A stretch of 64,000 nt of DNA from Bradyrhizobium sp. BRP22 (lineage in GTDB: Bacteria > Pseudomonadota > Alphaproteobacteria > Rhizobiales > Xanthobacteraceae), in NCBI RefSeq assembly GCF_020194175.1, contig NZ_JADYVX010000006.1:1-64000 (forward strand). The letters run 5' to 3'. This document shows, piece by piece, positions 15,893-26,492 of this stretch (the first letter of the stretch is position 1; each line of letters starts with the position of its first letter). Below the pieces are notes generated by a model. The model saw only the letters and a program-made list of their open reading frames with translations. It searched no databases and was not told the origin of the DNA. Position numbers and translations under genes: made by a program.

Positions 15893-17284
15893 ATGATCCT
15901 GACGCACATGCAGATCAATATCCGCGCGGCAACCAACAGCGAAGACGCGATCTCCGACACGATCGAGCGCTGCGTGCAAAGCCAGCCGACGCTCAACGCC
16001 TTTGTCCGGATCGACCGTGACGGCGCGCTCGCCGCAGCGCGCGCCATCGACGCGAGCGGCGTATCCGCTGCGCCGCTCGCCGGCGTTCCGGTCAGCGTGA
16101 AGGACATCCTCAATGTCGGCGGCCTGCCGACGACATGGGGTTCGCGGCTGATGCAAGACGCAGCACCTGCCGCGGCGGACACGATCGCGGTTGCACGGCT
16201 GCGCAAGGCCGGAGCAATCATCATCGGCAAGAGCACGACCACGGAATTCGCCCATGCCATGATGGGCTCCTCGCCTTTGACGGGCCTGACCATCAATCCC
16301 TGGAATCCGAAAGCGACGTGCGGCGGATCGAGCTGCGGCGGCGGGGTGTCCGTCGCCGCAGGCCTGGTGCGCCTCGCGCTCACCACCGACGCGGGCGCAT
16401 CGACACGGCTGCCGGCCGCCTGCACCGGCGTGCTCGGGCTGAAGCCCACGCTCGGCCGTATCCCGCACGACCTCGTGCCGGAAGGGTTTGCCAATTTCAT
16501 CCACCTCGGCCTGATTACACGCGACGTCGCGGACATGGCGCTGGCGCTAGAAGCCATCGCTGGTCCGGCGCCAAGTGATCCGCATTCGCTCGGCCTGTCG
16601 CGCTTTGACGCATCCGAGGTCGTCGCAGACGCAGGAAACTTCGCCGGCAGGCGCATCGGTCTGGTGATGCGGGCAGGTAACGCCCGCATCAGCCGCGCGA
16701 TGGCCGAGACGATCCGGGGCGTTGCGAAGACCCTGGAAGGGTACGGCGCCTCCGTTACGGAGATCGAATGGACGATGGACAACCCGGAGCCGACCTGGCG
16801 CATCCTACAGCAATCGAACTGGGCGGCACGACTCGGCAAGATCATCGACGAGGTCGAGGACAGGATCGAGCCGAGCCTGACCGAGGGCGTGCGCGTCGGT
16901 CTTTCCTATTCCGGGCAGGACCTTCAGGGCGCGCTCAACACGCGCACCGCGCTGTTTCGGCACGTGCAGAAGCTGTTTGACGGCTTCGACTTCCTGCTGA
17001 CCCCGGTCATGAGCCGCGAGCCGCTGGATGCGCTGCACAAGCCGCTCGATCCGATCAGCATCGACGGAGAGGTGGTCGGCGACATGCGGCGCGAATGGAC
17101 GCCCTATCTCAACCTGTTCGATCTGACCGGGCATCCCGCGATCAGCGTACCCGCCGGCCTTTCGGACAGCGGTGTTCCGCTGGCGTTCCAGCTCGTCGCC
17201 CCCTGGTATGAGGAAGCCAGGCTGCTCGGAGCCGTCGCATTCCATGAGCAGCAACATCCCTGGCAGCTTTTCGACGCGCAGTGA
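15893..17284 (+). CDS. amidase-signature family hydrolase
   Basis: 463 residues of the amidase-signature family, which hydrolyses C-N amide bonds through Ser-cisSer-Lys. All three elements are visible: Lys in VSVKDILNV, the cis-Ser in CGGSSCGGG, and the nucleophilic Ser in TDAGASTRLPAACTG, where the common GGGS is GAS. The ATG at 15893 has no clear ribosome site. The ATG at 15908 is the one conserved in the decayed copy at 2095 and may be the true start. Encoded between TRAP uptake genes and a molybdenum hydroxylase and preceded by the shared operator, it probably cuts an amide in the imported substrate or an intermediate (inference). Confidence 0.9.
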   Translation: MILTHMQINIRAATNSEDAISDTIERCVQSQPTLNAFVRIDRDGALAAARAIDASGVSAAPLAGVPVSVKDILNVGGLPTTWGSRLMQDAAPAAADTIAVARLRKAGAIIIGKSTTTEFAHAMMGSSPLTGLTINPWNPKATCGGSSCGGGVSVAAGLVRLALTTDAGASTRLPAACTGVLGLKPTLGRIPHDLVPEGFANFIHLGLITRDVADMALALEAIAGPAPSDPHSLGLSRFDASEVVADAGNFAGRRIGLVMRAGNARISRAMAETIRGVAKTLEGYGASVTEIEWTMDNPEPTWRILQQSNWAARLGKIIDEVEDRIEPSLTEGVRVGLSYSGQDLQGALNTRTALFRHVQKLFDGFDFLLTPVMSREPLDALHKPLDPISIDGEVVGDMRREWTPYLNLFDLTGHPAISVPAGLSDSGVPLAFQLVAPWYEEARLLGAVAFHEQQHPWQLFDAQ

Positions 17285-17316
17285 TGAGATAAGGTGTCGG
17301 ACCGAGCGCAGGGAGC

Positions 17317-19686
17317 ATGACGCAGATGGCACATGGCAACGACGGCGAAGGTATAGGCGCCCGGGCGCCCCGAAAGGAAGACGCCCGGCATCTGCACGGA
17401 CGCGGCCAGTTCACCGCCGACATTCGCATCCCCGGGATGCGCGAGGTTGCGTTCCTGCGCAGCCCGGTGGCGCATGCGCTCATCACCCGGCAGAGCAAGC
17501 CGCAAGGCTTTGAGGATTGCGTCTTCTTTCACGGCGATCTCGCCGGCGTCGCGCCGATCACTACCCGCTCCTCCATTCCCGGCTACAAGGTCTCCGACTA
17601 TCCCGCGCTGGCGAACGGACGCGTACGCTTCGTCGGCGAAATCGTGGCAATGTGCGTCGCCGAAAACCGGGCGGCGGCGGAGGATCTGTGCGAGCTCGTC
17701 GACGTGGACTACGACGCGATCCCGGTGATCGCATCGAGCACTGCCGGCCGCCAGCGCGAGGCGACACTGCTGCATCGCGAATGGGGCGATAATCTTTTCT
17801 TAGAGACCAGTTTCGATCGCGGCATGGATGGGATCGCCCAGGCTGCGCCGGTTTGCGTCGAGCTGGAATTGTCGACCGCCCGGCAAGTCATGCATCCGAT
17901 GGAAGGCAAGGGCCTGGTGGCGTGGTGGGACCATCGCGCCGGGCAGCTTGTCGTGCATACTTCCACGCAGGTGCCGCATCTGATCCGCATTGGCCTCGCC
18001 GAATGTCTCGGCATTCCGCAGGCGATCGTGCGCGTGGCCGCACCCGATGTCGGCGGCGGCTTCGGTTACAAATGCATGCTGATGCCGGAGGAGATCGCCG
18101 TGGCCTGGCTGGCGCTGACGCAGAAGCAGCCGTTCCGCTGGATCGAAGACCGCCGCGAACATCTGACCGCCGGCGCCAATGCGCGCCAGCACGAATACAG
18201 GTTGAAGGCCTATGCCGATGGACGCGGACGCCTGCTCGGTCTCGACGCCGAAGTGTCGGTCGATTGCGGCGCCTATTCGGTCTGGCCCTTCTCGGCCTGT
18301 CTCGAAGCCGCGCAGGCCGGCGGCAACCTGCCGGGCCCTTACGATCTCAAATCCTATCGCTGCAAGACCTATTCGGTCGCAACCAACAAGCCCCCTTTCG
18401 CTCCATACCGAGGCGTGGCGCGACCGGGCGTCTGTTTCGCGATCGAACTGACCATCGATGCCATCGCCAAGGCGGTTAGACGCGAGGCCTGGGAAGTGCG
18501 CATGGAAAATCTCGTCGCGGCTCCGGCGATGCCCTACACCAACATCACCAACAAGCATTACGACAGCGGGGACTACCCGGCTTCGCTTCTGGAAGTGAAG
18601 CGCATGATCGATTTCGACGCGCGCCGCAAGCTGCCTGCACGAGACGAAAAAGGCCGTTATCTAGGGATCGGTTTTGCGACCTATACCGAACAATCGGCGC
18701 ACGGCACCAAGGTCTTCGCCGCCTGGGGGCTTCCGCTGGTGCCGGGTTTCGATCAAGCCCATGTGAAGCTCACGCCCGATGGAGCGCTCGAAGTCAAGGC
18801 CGGCATCCACACGATCGGGCAAGGGCTTGAGACCACGCTGGCGCAGGTCGCGCATGAAATGACGCGCGTTCCGCTGAAGGATATCCGGGTGACGCTGGGC
18901 GACACTGCGACAACCCCCTTCTCCACAGGCGCCTATGCCTCGCGCGGCATCGTGATGACCGGCGGCGCGGTGTCGCGCGCGGCAGACATTGTCGCGGGGC
19001 GCATCAAGGCCATAGCGGCGCATCTGTTGCAGGTCAAACCGGAGGATATAGCTTTCCGCGATGGTCGGATCTTTGCGGGCGCGGCGAATGTATCCTATGT
19101 GGATGTTGGCCGCGCCTGGTACATTCGTCCCGACGAATTGCCTGACAATGTCGATCGGGCCGGGCTCGAAGCGACGGCCGCCTACAAGCCGGAGGTCGAC
19201 AGCGGCGTCTTTTCCTATGCAAGTCACGCCGCCTATGTCGCGGTCGATGCCAGGACCGGTCTCGTCGAAATCCTCGACTACGCCATCGTCGAGGATTGCG
19301 GGCGCATGGTGAATCCGATGATCGTGGAAGGACAAACCTTCGGCGGTGCGGCACAGGGCGTCGGAACGGCGCTATTTGAAGAGAGCCCTTACGACGACAA
19401 TGGCCAGCCGCTGGCGTCCACTTTGATCGATTACCTGTTACCGGGGCCGACCGAGCTGCCGCGTTTCCGCATTCATCACATGGAAACGCTGTCACCCTAT
19501 TCCGCGCACGGCATCAAGGGCGTCGGCGAAGGCGGCGCGATCGCACCGTCGGCGGCGATCGTCAATGCCATCAACGATGCGCTCTCGCCGCTGAATGCCG
19601 TACTACGTGATATCCCTGCGACGCCAGAGCGCATCCTCGCCGCCATCGCGAAAGGCGGACGCGCCAACACCAGGGATGCGGCATGA
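17317..19686 (+). CDS. molybdenum hydroxylase large subunit (xanthine dehydrogenase family)
   Basis: 789 residues with the two molybdopterin-binding domains of the xanthine dehydrogenase/CoxL family: DVGGGFGYKCMLMPEE, the substrate-loop PYRGVARPG (Tyr364-Arg365) and the catalytic Glu738 in KGVGEGGAIAP. True CO dehydrogenase CoxL has AYRCSFR with a Cys ligand for copper at the loop; here it is YRGVAR, so this is a hydroxylase of an organic, often N-heteroaromatic, substrate and not a CO dehydrogenase. The stop overlaps the start of the FAD subunit gene (ATGA). ATGs at 17317 and 17326 are both possible starts; GGGAG lies 5' of both. First of a three-gene enzyme unit directly behind the amidase. 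Confidence 0.9.
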   Translation: MTQMAHGNDGEGIGARAPRKEDARHLHGRGQFTADIRIPGMREVAFLRSPVAHALITRQSKPQGFEDCVFFHGDLAGVAPITTRSSIPGYKVSDYPALANGRVRFVGEIVAMCVAENRAAAEDLCELVDVDYDAIPVIASSTAGRQREATLLHREWGDNLFLETSFDRGMDGIAQAAPVCVELELSTARQVMHPMEGKGLVAWWDHRAGQLVVHTSTQVPHLIRIGLAECLGIPQAIVRVAAPDVGGGFGYKCMLMPEEIAVAWLALTQKQPFRWIEDRREHLTAGANARQHEYRLKAYADGRGRLLGLDAEVSVDCGAYSVWPFSACLEAAQAGGNLPGPYDLKSYRCKTYSVATNKPPFAPYRGVARPGVCFAIELTIDAIAKAVRREAWEVRMENLVAAPAMPYTNITNKHYDSGDYPASLLEVKRMIDFDARRKLPARDEKGRYLGIGFATYTEQSAHGTKVFAAWGLPLVPGFDQAHVKLTPDGALEVKAGIHTIGQGLETTLAQVAHEMTRVPLKDIRVTLGDTATTPFSTGAYASRGIVMTGGAVSRAADIVAGRIKAIAAHLLQVKPEDIAFRDGRIFAGAANVSYVDVGRAWYIRPDELPDNVDRAGLEATAAYKPEVDSGVFSYASHAAYVAVDARTGLVEILDYAIVEDCGRMVNPMIVEGQTFGGAAQGVGTALFEESPYDDNGQPLASTLIDYLLPGPTELPRFRIHHMETLSPYSAHGIKGVGEGGAIAPSAAIVNAINDALSPLNAVLRDIPATPERILAAIAKGGRANTRDAA

Positions 19687-20522
19687 GACCGGCTGTTCTG
19701 GATTACGCGCGGGCGCGCACGCTCGACGACGCGCTCGATTGGCTTGGGTCCAGCGATGGACAAGCCAAGGTGTTCGCCGGCGGCCAGTCGCTTGGGCCCA
19801 TGCTAAATCTGCGGCTCGCACGCCCGGCCAAACTCATCGATATCAGACATATCCCGCAATTGCGCGCCATCGAGGCGGACAGCCGCATATTCTCGCTCGG
19901 TGCGACGTGGACCCATGCCGAAATCGAAGACGGAATGATCGAAGACCCGACCCGCGGGCTTCTGCCTTTCGTCGCCCGCGGCATTGCCTATCGCGCAGTG
20001 CGCAACCGCGGCACGATCGGCGGCAGCCTGTCGCATGCCGATCCGGCGGCGGACTGGGTGTCCACGATGGCCGCGATCGGAGCCATCATCGAAATCCGCA
20101 GCGCCAAAGCCTCAGCTCGATCAGTCGCAGCGCACGACTTTCTGCGCGGCGCATTCACGCCGCAACTTGCGGCGGATGATATCGTGTGCGCCGTGCACAT
20201 CCCGAGATTCTCCCCCGATATGCGCTGGGGTTATTACAAGGTCTGCCGCAAGACCGGCGAGTTTGCCAAGGCGATCGGCGCATGCGTCGTCGACCCGAGG
20301 CTGGATATTTGCCGCGTCGTCGCCGGTGCCCTGCATGGCCGTCCGCTGCTGCTGCCGCGCACGACCGCATCGTTGCGGCAGGACGGCCCGGACAAGGCCA
20401 CCGCCCTTGTCCGTGACGAGATCGACGACATGCTCGCCACGCTCGACGTCGCACATCGGCAGCAACTCGCCGTAGCCGTGGAGCGCAGCCTGGCGCAGCT
20501 CAACGCGCCGCGGAGATCCTGA
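19683..20522 (+). CDS. molybdenum hydroxylase FAD-binding medium subunit
   Basis: 279 residues of the CoxM/FAD_binding_5 type. The FAD loops appear as VFAGGQSLGPMLNLRLARP near residue 38 and RNRGTIGGSLSHADPAADW near residue 105, followed by the C-terminal domain that begins IVCAVHIPRF. It takes electrons from the iron-sulfur subunit and passes them to an acceptor. The gene overlaps the large subunit by 4 bases and ends one base before the next start, so the three are co-translated. Order L-M-S is unlike the M-S-L order of classical cox operons. Confidence 0.9.
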   Translation: MRPAVLDYARARTLDDALDWLGSSDGQAKVFAGGQSLGPMLNLRLARPAKLIDIRHIPQLRAIEADSRIFSLGATWTHAEIEDGMIEDPTRGLLPFVARGIAYRAVRNRGTIGGSLSHADPAADWVSTMAAIGAIIEIRSAKASARSVAAHDFLRGAFTPQLAADDIVCAVHIPRFSPDMRWGYYKVCRKTGEFAKAIGACVVDPRLDICRVVAGALHGRPLLLPRTTASLRQDGPDKATALVRDEIDDMLATLDVAHRQQLAVAVERSLAQLNAPRRS

Positions 20523-20523
20523 C

Positions 20524-21675
<1,152 letters not shown>

Positions 21676-21711
21676 TCATCGCGACATAGCTTCGGCAGGC
21701 CAAGCGGGCTG

Positions 21712-21830
21712 TCAGTCGAACTCGACTGGCTCCGATCCGGGATAGGAATACGCGACGAACTCGCAAAACGCGCGAGCGAGCGGACAAAGCTTCGCCTTGC
21801 CTTTCGAGGCAAGGCGCCTATTGCTTCGCT
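21712..21830 (-). pseudogene. possible C-terminal tail of a LysR-type regulator
   Basis: On the minus strand a short frame reads RLASKGKAKLCPLARAFCEF followed by VAYSYPGSEPVEFD and a stop. This is reminiscent of the extreme C-terminus of LysR-family regulators. No further LysR sequence is seen upstream. It is a guess from composition and a few residues, and a chance frame is possible. Confidence 0.25.
21794..21815. terminator. perfect 9-bp hairpin with TTCG loop
   Basis: GCCTTGCCT (21794-21802), loop TTCG (21803-21806), AGGCAAGGC (21807-21815). It is about 120 bases after the molybdenum hydroxylase operon and could end or protect that transcript. There is no U-tract, so an intrinsic terminator is not certain. 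Confidence 0.45.
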
Positions 21831-22015
21831 GGAAATCCGTTGCGCTCAATTAAGTCCCAATCCCTCTCCGATACGCTTTATATCCGCTTATTGGCGATCG
21901 TAAGCTACACCGCGATCTCTGTTTTATTCCTGCGAGCCATCCGGAGACTGTCGTCGACAGCGAGTTTGCACTGCAGCTAAACTTCTCCGCAAAGAACACT
22001 ATTTTGGGGAGAGCA

Positions 22016-22978
22016 ATGATGGGCCCAAGATTCGTGCTGGCACTGGTCGGCCTTCTGCTGGCGGGCTCCGCGTCAATTGCGCAGGACTACCCATCGCGGC
22101 CGGTCCGGATCATCGTTCCGTTCGGCGCCGGCGGACCCGCCGATGTCACCGCCCGTCAGATCGGCAACATCCTGCAGGAGAATTTTGGCCAGCCCTTTGT
22201 GGTCGAAAACCGCACCGGCGCCGGGGGCGTGATCGGCACGCAGGAGGCCGTCATGGCCTCGCCCGATGGCTACACGCTGTTGATGATGTCGAACACGCAG
22301 ACCGCCAACGAATCGCTGGTGCCGCAGCGCAAATATGAGCTGATGCGCGATCTTGTCCCGATCGCGCCGGTCAACTACTCCGACCTCGTGATCGTTGTGC
22401 ACCCTTCCGTGCCCGCGAAGACGCTGCAGGAATTCACCGCGCTTGCCAAAGCCCGGCCGGGACAATTGAACTACGCCTCCTCCGGCCAGGGCACGCCGTA
22501 CCACATGGCGGGCGAACTGTTCAAAGCGATGGCCGGGATCGACATCATGCATGTGCCCTACCGCAACTCCGGCGAGGCGCGAAGCGGTGTGATCGGGGGG
22601 CAGGTGCAGATGATGATCGACGCCGTGCCCGCGATGTCGCCCAATGTCAGGGAAAACCAGGTGCGGGCGCTGGCAACGACCGGCCAGGCGCGCTCAGCCG
22701 TGTTGCCTGATGTACCGACCGTGATCGAGGCCGGCATTTCCAGCTACGAGGCAACGATCTGGCTCGGATTGATGGCGCCCGTGGGAACGCCAAAGCGCGT
22801 CATCGATAAGCTCAATGCCGCGGTGAACGCGGCCGTGAAGCGGCCCGATGTCGTAAGACTCTGGGGAGCGCAGGGGGCGGTGCCGATGTCGATGTCGCCG
22901 GAAGAATTCGACAAATTTTTGCGCCGGGATATTGTGAAATGGGCCGACGTGGTCAAGAAGTTCGAGAAGACGCAATAG
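22016..22978 (+). CDS. Bug-family (TctC-like) periplasmic binding protein
   Basis: 320 residues with a signal peptide (FVLALVGLLLAGSASIAQ) and the Bug signature YPSRPVRIIVPFGAGGPADVTAR, then GVIGTQEAVMASPDGYTLL and LNYASSGQGTPYHMAGELFK. Bug proteins bind carboxylates or aromatic acids and are either TctABC components or orphan sensors. No tctA or tctB is nearby, so this is an orphan next to a hydroxylase. ATG at 22016 or 22019, with GGGGAGAG directly upstream. It heads a unit with the two-subunit molybdenum hydroxylase (16-base gap) and probably captures its substrate (inference). Confidence 0.9.
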   Translation: MMGPRFVLALVGLLLAGSASIAQDYPSRPVRIIVPFGAGGPADVTARQIGNILQENFGQPFVVENRTGAGGVIGTQEAVMASPDGYTLLMMSNTQTANESLVPQRKYELMRDLVPIAPVNYSDLVIVVHPSVPAKTLQEFTALAKARPGQLNYASSGQGTPYHMAGELFKAMAGIDIMHVPYRNSGEARSGVIGGQVQMMIDAVPAMSPNVRENQVRALATTGQARSAVLPDVPTVIEAGISSYEATIWLGLMAPVGTPKRVIDKLNAAVNAAVKRPDVVRLWGAQGAVPMSMSPEEFDKFLRRDIVKWADVVKKFEKTQ

Positions 22979-22994
22979 TGCACCTGAGCTGATC

Positions 22995-23465
22995 ATGCCG
23001 CATGTTCGATTTCGCCTCAACGGCGTCGAGATGAATATAGACGCCGATCTCGATCGTTCGCTGCTGGACATCCTGCGTGGCCGGTTCGGCATGACCGGGC
23101 CGCATTTCGGCTGTGGCGCCGGAGAGTGCGGCGCCTGCAATGTCATTGTTGGCGATCGCGCCATGAGTTCCTGCGATATGCCGCTGTGGTCGGTGGCAGA
23201 TAAGGACATCACAACGCTGGAGGGATTGGGGAGCGCCAATGCACCGCATCCGCTGCAGCGCGCTTTCATCGCGGAACAGGCGCTGCAATGCGGCTACTGC
23301 GTTTCGGGCATTCTCATGAGCGCCGCCGCATTGTTAAAGCGGAATCCAGCACCTTCCAGGGACGAGGTGAAGGAGGCATTGGACCGCAACCTCTGCCGCT
23401 GCGGGGCGCATAACCGGATGGTACGGGCGGTGCTGCGCGCAGCAGCGGAAATGGCGGCGCCATGA
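22995..23465 (+). CDS. [2Fe-2S] subunit of a two-subunit molybdenum hydroxylase
   Basis: 156 residues with both clusters complete: C40, C45, C48, C60 and C99, C102, C134, C136. The pattern CGAGECGACNV and LRGRFGMTGPHFGC follows the IorA/NicA type small subunits of isoquinoline and nicotinate dehydrogenases, which have no FAD subunit and pass electrons to a cytochrome. The stop overlaps the start of the large subunit by 4 bases. No cytochrome c gene is adjacent, so the electron acceptor is not in the window. Confidence 0.9.
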   Translation: MPHVRFRLNGVEMNIDADLDRSLLDILRGRFGMTGPHFGCGAGECGACNVIVGDRAMSSCDMPLWSVADKDITTLEGLGSANAPHPLQRAFIAEQALQCGYCVSGILMSAAALLKRNPAPSRDEVKEALDRNLCRCGAHNRMVRAVLRAAAEMAAP

Positions 23466-25603
23466 GCCGGCCAGCGCCCTCCCCGTCTGCAGCAACGCTG
23501 CCGGTCAGCCTTGCGGCCAATCCAAGATTATCGTCATGGCTGGAATTCTCCGCCGAAGGACGGGTGACCGTCCGGCCGGGGAAGGTGGAAATCGGACAAG
23601 GCATCGTTACTGCGCTCGCGCAAATTGCCGCCGATGAACTTGACGTCGATATGGCGCGGATCCAGATGGTCGGCGCTTCGACCGCGGCAAGCCCGAACGA
23701 AGGCGTCACCTCCGGCAGTCTTTCGATCCAGCAATCGGGCCGTGCGCTGCGATACGTCTGCGCGGAAGTGCGACAACTGTTTCTTGAGGCCGCCGCCGAT
23801 CGCCTCGGTGTCGAGAGGACTTCCCTCTCGGTTGAGGACGGCACCATCTCTGGTCCCGGCAATGTCAGGACGAGCTACTGGGAACTCGCCGGCGATGTCG
23901 CGCTCGAGCGAGACGCGACACCGGGCATCGTGCCGAAACCGGCAACCGAGCGCCGGCTGGCGGGCGATTCCGTTCACAGGATCGATATTCCCGACAAGGT
24001 CTTTGCGCGGCCACGGTTCATCCAGGACGTGAGCCTGCCGGCCATGCTGCACGGCCGCGTGCTGCGGCCGGAAAACTCGTGTGCGAGGCTGATCGAGCTG
24101 AACGAAGATGGTGCGCGCGCCGTCGCAGGCCTGGTTGCGATCGTGCGCGACGGCAGTTTCGCCGGGGTCTTCAGCGAAACGGAGAACGGCGCGGAGGCTG
24201 CACTCAAAGCGCTGCGCAAAGGTGCGACATGGTCGGAGGGCGAGATATTGCCTGACGAGAACGACCTGGCCGCGTTCCTGAAGAGCCAACCGCTGGAATC
24301 GACTGTGATCAGCACGAAGCCGACTTCGACGGGAGGCGACGGCAAGCGCACGATCCGGCGGCAATATACCCGACCCTATATTGCCCACGCTTCCATCGGG
24401 CCATCTTGCGCGATGGCGCAATGGAGTGGCGACAAGGTCCATGTCTGGACTCACAGCCAGGGGGTCTATCTTCTGCGCACGGACCTCGCGCTGCTGCTCA
24501 AGCTGCCGGCCGAGAGCATCACGGTCGAGCATCTCGAAGGCTCCGGCTGCTATGGCCACAACGCGGCTGATGACGTCGCCCTCGATGCCGTCTTGTTGGC
24601 GAAGGCTGCCGGCGGCCGGCCAGTACGGGTGCTATGGTCGCGGGCTGACGAGATGTCGCATGCACCGTTCGGTGCGGCCATGGCAATCGAGATTGCAGCC
24701 GATCTCGATGCTGGGGGTGAGGTCCTCCACTGGCATCATCAGATCTGGAGCAACGGCCATGCGGCACGACCGGGGCGCGCGGCGCAGCCGGCGCTGCTTG
24801 CCGCGTCCGAATTGGCTAATCCGTTCCCGCGGATGATTTCGACCAATCCGCCGCAGGCCAGCGGTGGCGGCGCCGATCGCAATGCCGTTCCGCTGTATGA
24901 TTTCCCGTCATGGCAGATCGAGAGTCACCGTCTGCTGACGATGCCGGTGCGCACGTCGGCGCTGCGCACGCTGGGCGCCCAGGGTAACGTGTTCGCCATC
25001 GAATCCTTTCTCGACGAGATCGCCGCCGAGCGCGGCGAGGATCCGCTCGCGTTCCGGCTGCGCCTCTTGAGCGACGACCGCGCCAGAGACGTCATCCGCG
25101 CCGCGGCTGAACGCGCCAAATGGAAGCCACCGCAGCAATCCGGCATCGGCCATGGCATCGGCTTTGCCCGCTACAAGAATATGGGCGCGTACTGCGCTGC
25201 CGTGGCCGAAGTCGAGATCGACAAGGACATTCGCGTCAGGAAGCTGACTCTTGCAGTCGATGTCGGGGAGGCGATCAATCCTGATGGAGTCATCAACCAG
25301 ATTGAGGGCGGCGCCATCCAGGCTACGAGCTGGGTGCTGAAGGAGCGCGTCCGCTTCGACCGGCAACGCATCACCAGCACCACATGGTCGGACTACCCGA
25401 TCCTGCGCTTCCGCGAGGTGCCGGAGGTCGAGGTCGAACTCATCCAGCGCCCGGAATTGGACCCCGTTGGTGCAGGCGAAGCTGCACACGGTCCCGTAAC
25501 CGCAGCGATCGCCAATGCGGTCTTCGATTGTCTCGGCGTGCGGATACGCGATCTCCCGATCACGCGCGAGCGGTTGATCGCCGCGATGGAATCGGCACCA
25601 TGA
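23462..25603 (+). CDS. IorB/NicB-type molybdopterin large subunit
   Basis: 713 residues. It opens with the displaced segment WLEFSAEGRVTVRPGKVEIGQG, which in IorB-type subunits has moved to the N-terminus compared with CoxL/XDH, so the domain order itself identifies the class. Later landmarks are GSGCYGHNAADDVALDAVLLA, the loop SALRTLGAQGNVFAIE, GDVALER and the catalytic Glu in PVGAGEAAHGPV near the end. Substrates of the family include isoquinoline, nicotinate and aldehydes. The twin-Arg leader of IorB-like proteins is not evident, so it is probably cytoplasmic. It overlaps both neighbours by 4 bases in a tight operon. Confidence 0.88.
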   Translation: MSRPAPSPSAATLPVSLAANPRLSSWLEFSAEGRVTVRPGKVEIGQGIVTALAQIAADELDVDMARIQMVGASTAASPNEGVTSGSLSIQQSGRALRYVCAEVRQLFLEAAADRLGVERTSLSVEDGTISGPGNVRTSYWELAGDVALERDATPGIVPKPATERRLAGDSVHRIDIPDKVFARPRFIQDVSLPAMLHGRVLRPENSCARLIELNEDGARAVAGLVAIVRDGSFAGVFSETENGAEAALKALRKGATWSEGEILPDENDLAAFLKSQPLESTVISTKPTSTGGDGKRTIRRQYTRPYIAHASIGPSCAMAQWSGDKVHVWTHSQGVYLLRTDLALLLKLPAESITVEHLEGSGCYGHNAADDVALDAVLLAKAAGGRPVRVLWSRADEMSHAPFGAAMAIEIAADLDAGGEVLHWHHQIWSNGHAARPGRAAQPALLAASELANPFPRMISTNPPQASGGGADRNAVPLYDFPSWQIESHRLLTMPVRTSALRTLGAQGNVFAIESFLDEIAAERGEDPLAFRLRLLSDDRARDVIRAAAERAKWKPPQQSGIGHGIGFARYKNMGAYCAAVAEVEIDKDIRVRKLTLAVDVGEAINPDGVINQIEGGAIQATSWVLKERVRFDRQRITSTTWSDYPILRFREVPEVEVELIQRPELDPVGAGEAAHGPVTAAIANAVFDCLGVRIRDLPITRERLIAAMESAP

Positions 25604-26310
25604 ACAAGTTGCACGTTTTGAGCGGCGGGGCGGCGCAGGGACTCGTCAAGACACTTGCACCCACCTTCACGGCGGCTACGGGCCTGCGCATCGACGGCGA
25701 ATTTGGCGCGGTCGGAGTCATGGCGGAAAAGCTGCGCAATGGCGCCGCTGCCGATACCATCATCCTGACCTCGGCACTCGTCGCAACACTTGCGGCGGAG
25801 AAGCTGGTCTCCTCGACCTCCATCAGGGATATCGGCCTGGTCGAGACCGCGCTTGCGGTCCGCGCTGGCGATCCGCCGGTCGCGGCAAGGGATGCAGCAA
25901 GCCTTCGCGAGGCGTTGCGGGCAGCGGACGCGATCTTCGTCCCGGACACCAAGGCATCGACCGCGGGAATTCACGTCGCGAAAGTCCTGCGGCAGCTCGG
26001 CATTGCCAGGGAAGTGGAGCAACGCTTGCGCATCTTTCCGAACGGCGCGACCGCCATGCGTCACCTCGCCGAATCGGAGGCGCGGCGGCCGATCGGTTGC
26101 ACGCAGTCGACCGAGATCATCGCGACCAATGGAGTCGCGTTGTCCGGCGCCTTACCTCCAGGGTGCGCTCTGGCGACCCAGTACACTGCCGCCATCACGA
26201 CGCGCACGTCGGCCGCGCCTGCGGCAGAACGGCTGATCGATCTCCTGACGGCGACCGAGACCGAAGAAGCAAGAAGCCGCGCAGGCTTCGTTCCTTCGCG
26301 ATCCGTATAG
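25600..26310 (+). CDS. ModA-like substrate-binding-fold protein without signal peptide
   Basis: 236 residues of the ModA-type fold (LHVLSGGAAQGLVKTLAPTF, then GEFGAVGVMAEKLRNGAAADTIILTSA, and GCTQSTEIIATNGVAL). ModA normally carries a secretion signal and works with ModB and ModC. Here the mature sequence begins at the initiator Met, fused by ATGA overlap to the hydroxylase large subunit, and no modBC is present. It may act in the cytoplasm, for example in handling molybdate, the cofactor or a substrate for the adjacent enzyme (inference). A lost upstream signal exon is unlikely because the overlap fixes the start. Confidence 0.75.
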   Translation: MNKLHVLSGGAAQGLVKTLAPTFTAATGLRIDGEFGAVGVMAEKLRNGAAADTIILTSALVATLAAEKLVSSTSIRDIGLVETALAVRAGDPPVAARDAASLREALRAADAIFVPDTKASTAGIHVAKVLRQLGIAREVEQRLRIFPNGATAMRHLAESEARRPIGCTQSTEIIATNGVALSGALPPGCALATQYTAAITTRTSAAPAAERLIDLLTATETEEARSRAGFVPSRSV

Positions 26311-26378
26311 GCGCAATCGAGCGGCCGTATCGGAAATCGAGCGATACCTCGACTATCGGCGCTGCAAATGCGTGCCGT

Positions 26379-26480
26379 CATCCACGCTCGCCTCAGCGAA
26401 CACCCAGCCCATGGTCGAGGGGATCACGACCGCGCGCGTGATCTGCCACTCGCTGGCGCCGAGCAGCCGTGCGGCGTGAC
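26379..26480 (-). pseudogene. ABC permease coupling-loop remnant
   Basis: A short minus-strand reading AARLLGASEWQITRAVVIPS then TMGWVFAEAS matches the EAA-loop region of NitT/TauT-type ABC permeases, where an (A)ARxLGASxWQ helix precedes VVIPSALPWVF. It begins right after a stop and breaks off within 35 residues. It is not in a longer frame and is the only trace of such a transporter here, so I call it a fragment. Confidence 0.5.
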
Positions 26481-26492
26481 AATATCATCACG

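Larger units (their letters stand above)
21676..22015. other. intergenic region between the two hydroxylase loci
   Basis: 340 bases holding a possible LysR tail, a strong hairpin (21794-21815) and, near the right end, the ribosome site of the next gene. No promoter is clear, although AT-rich sequence around 21880-21930 is the likely place. Confidence 0.5.
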
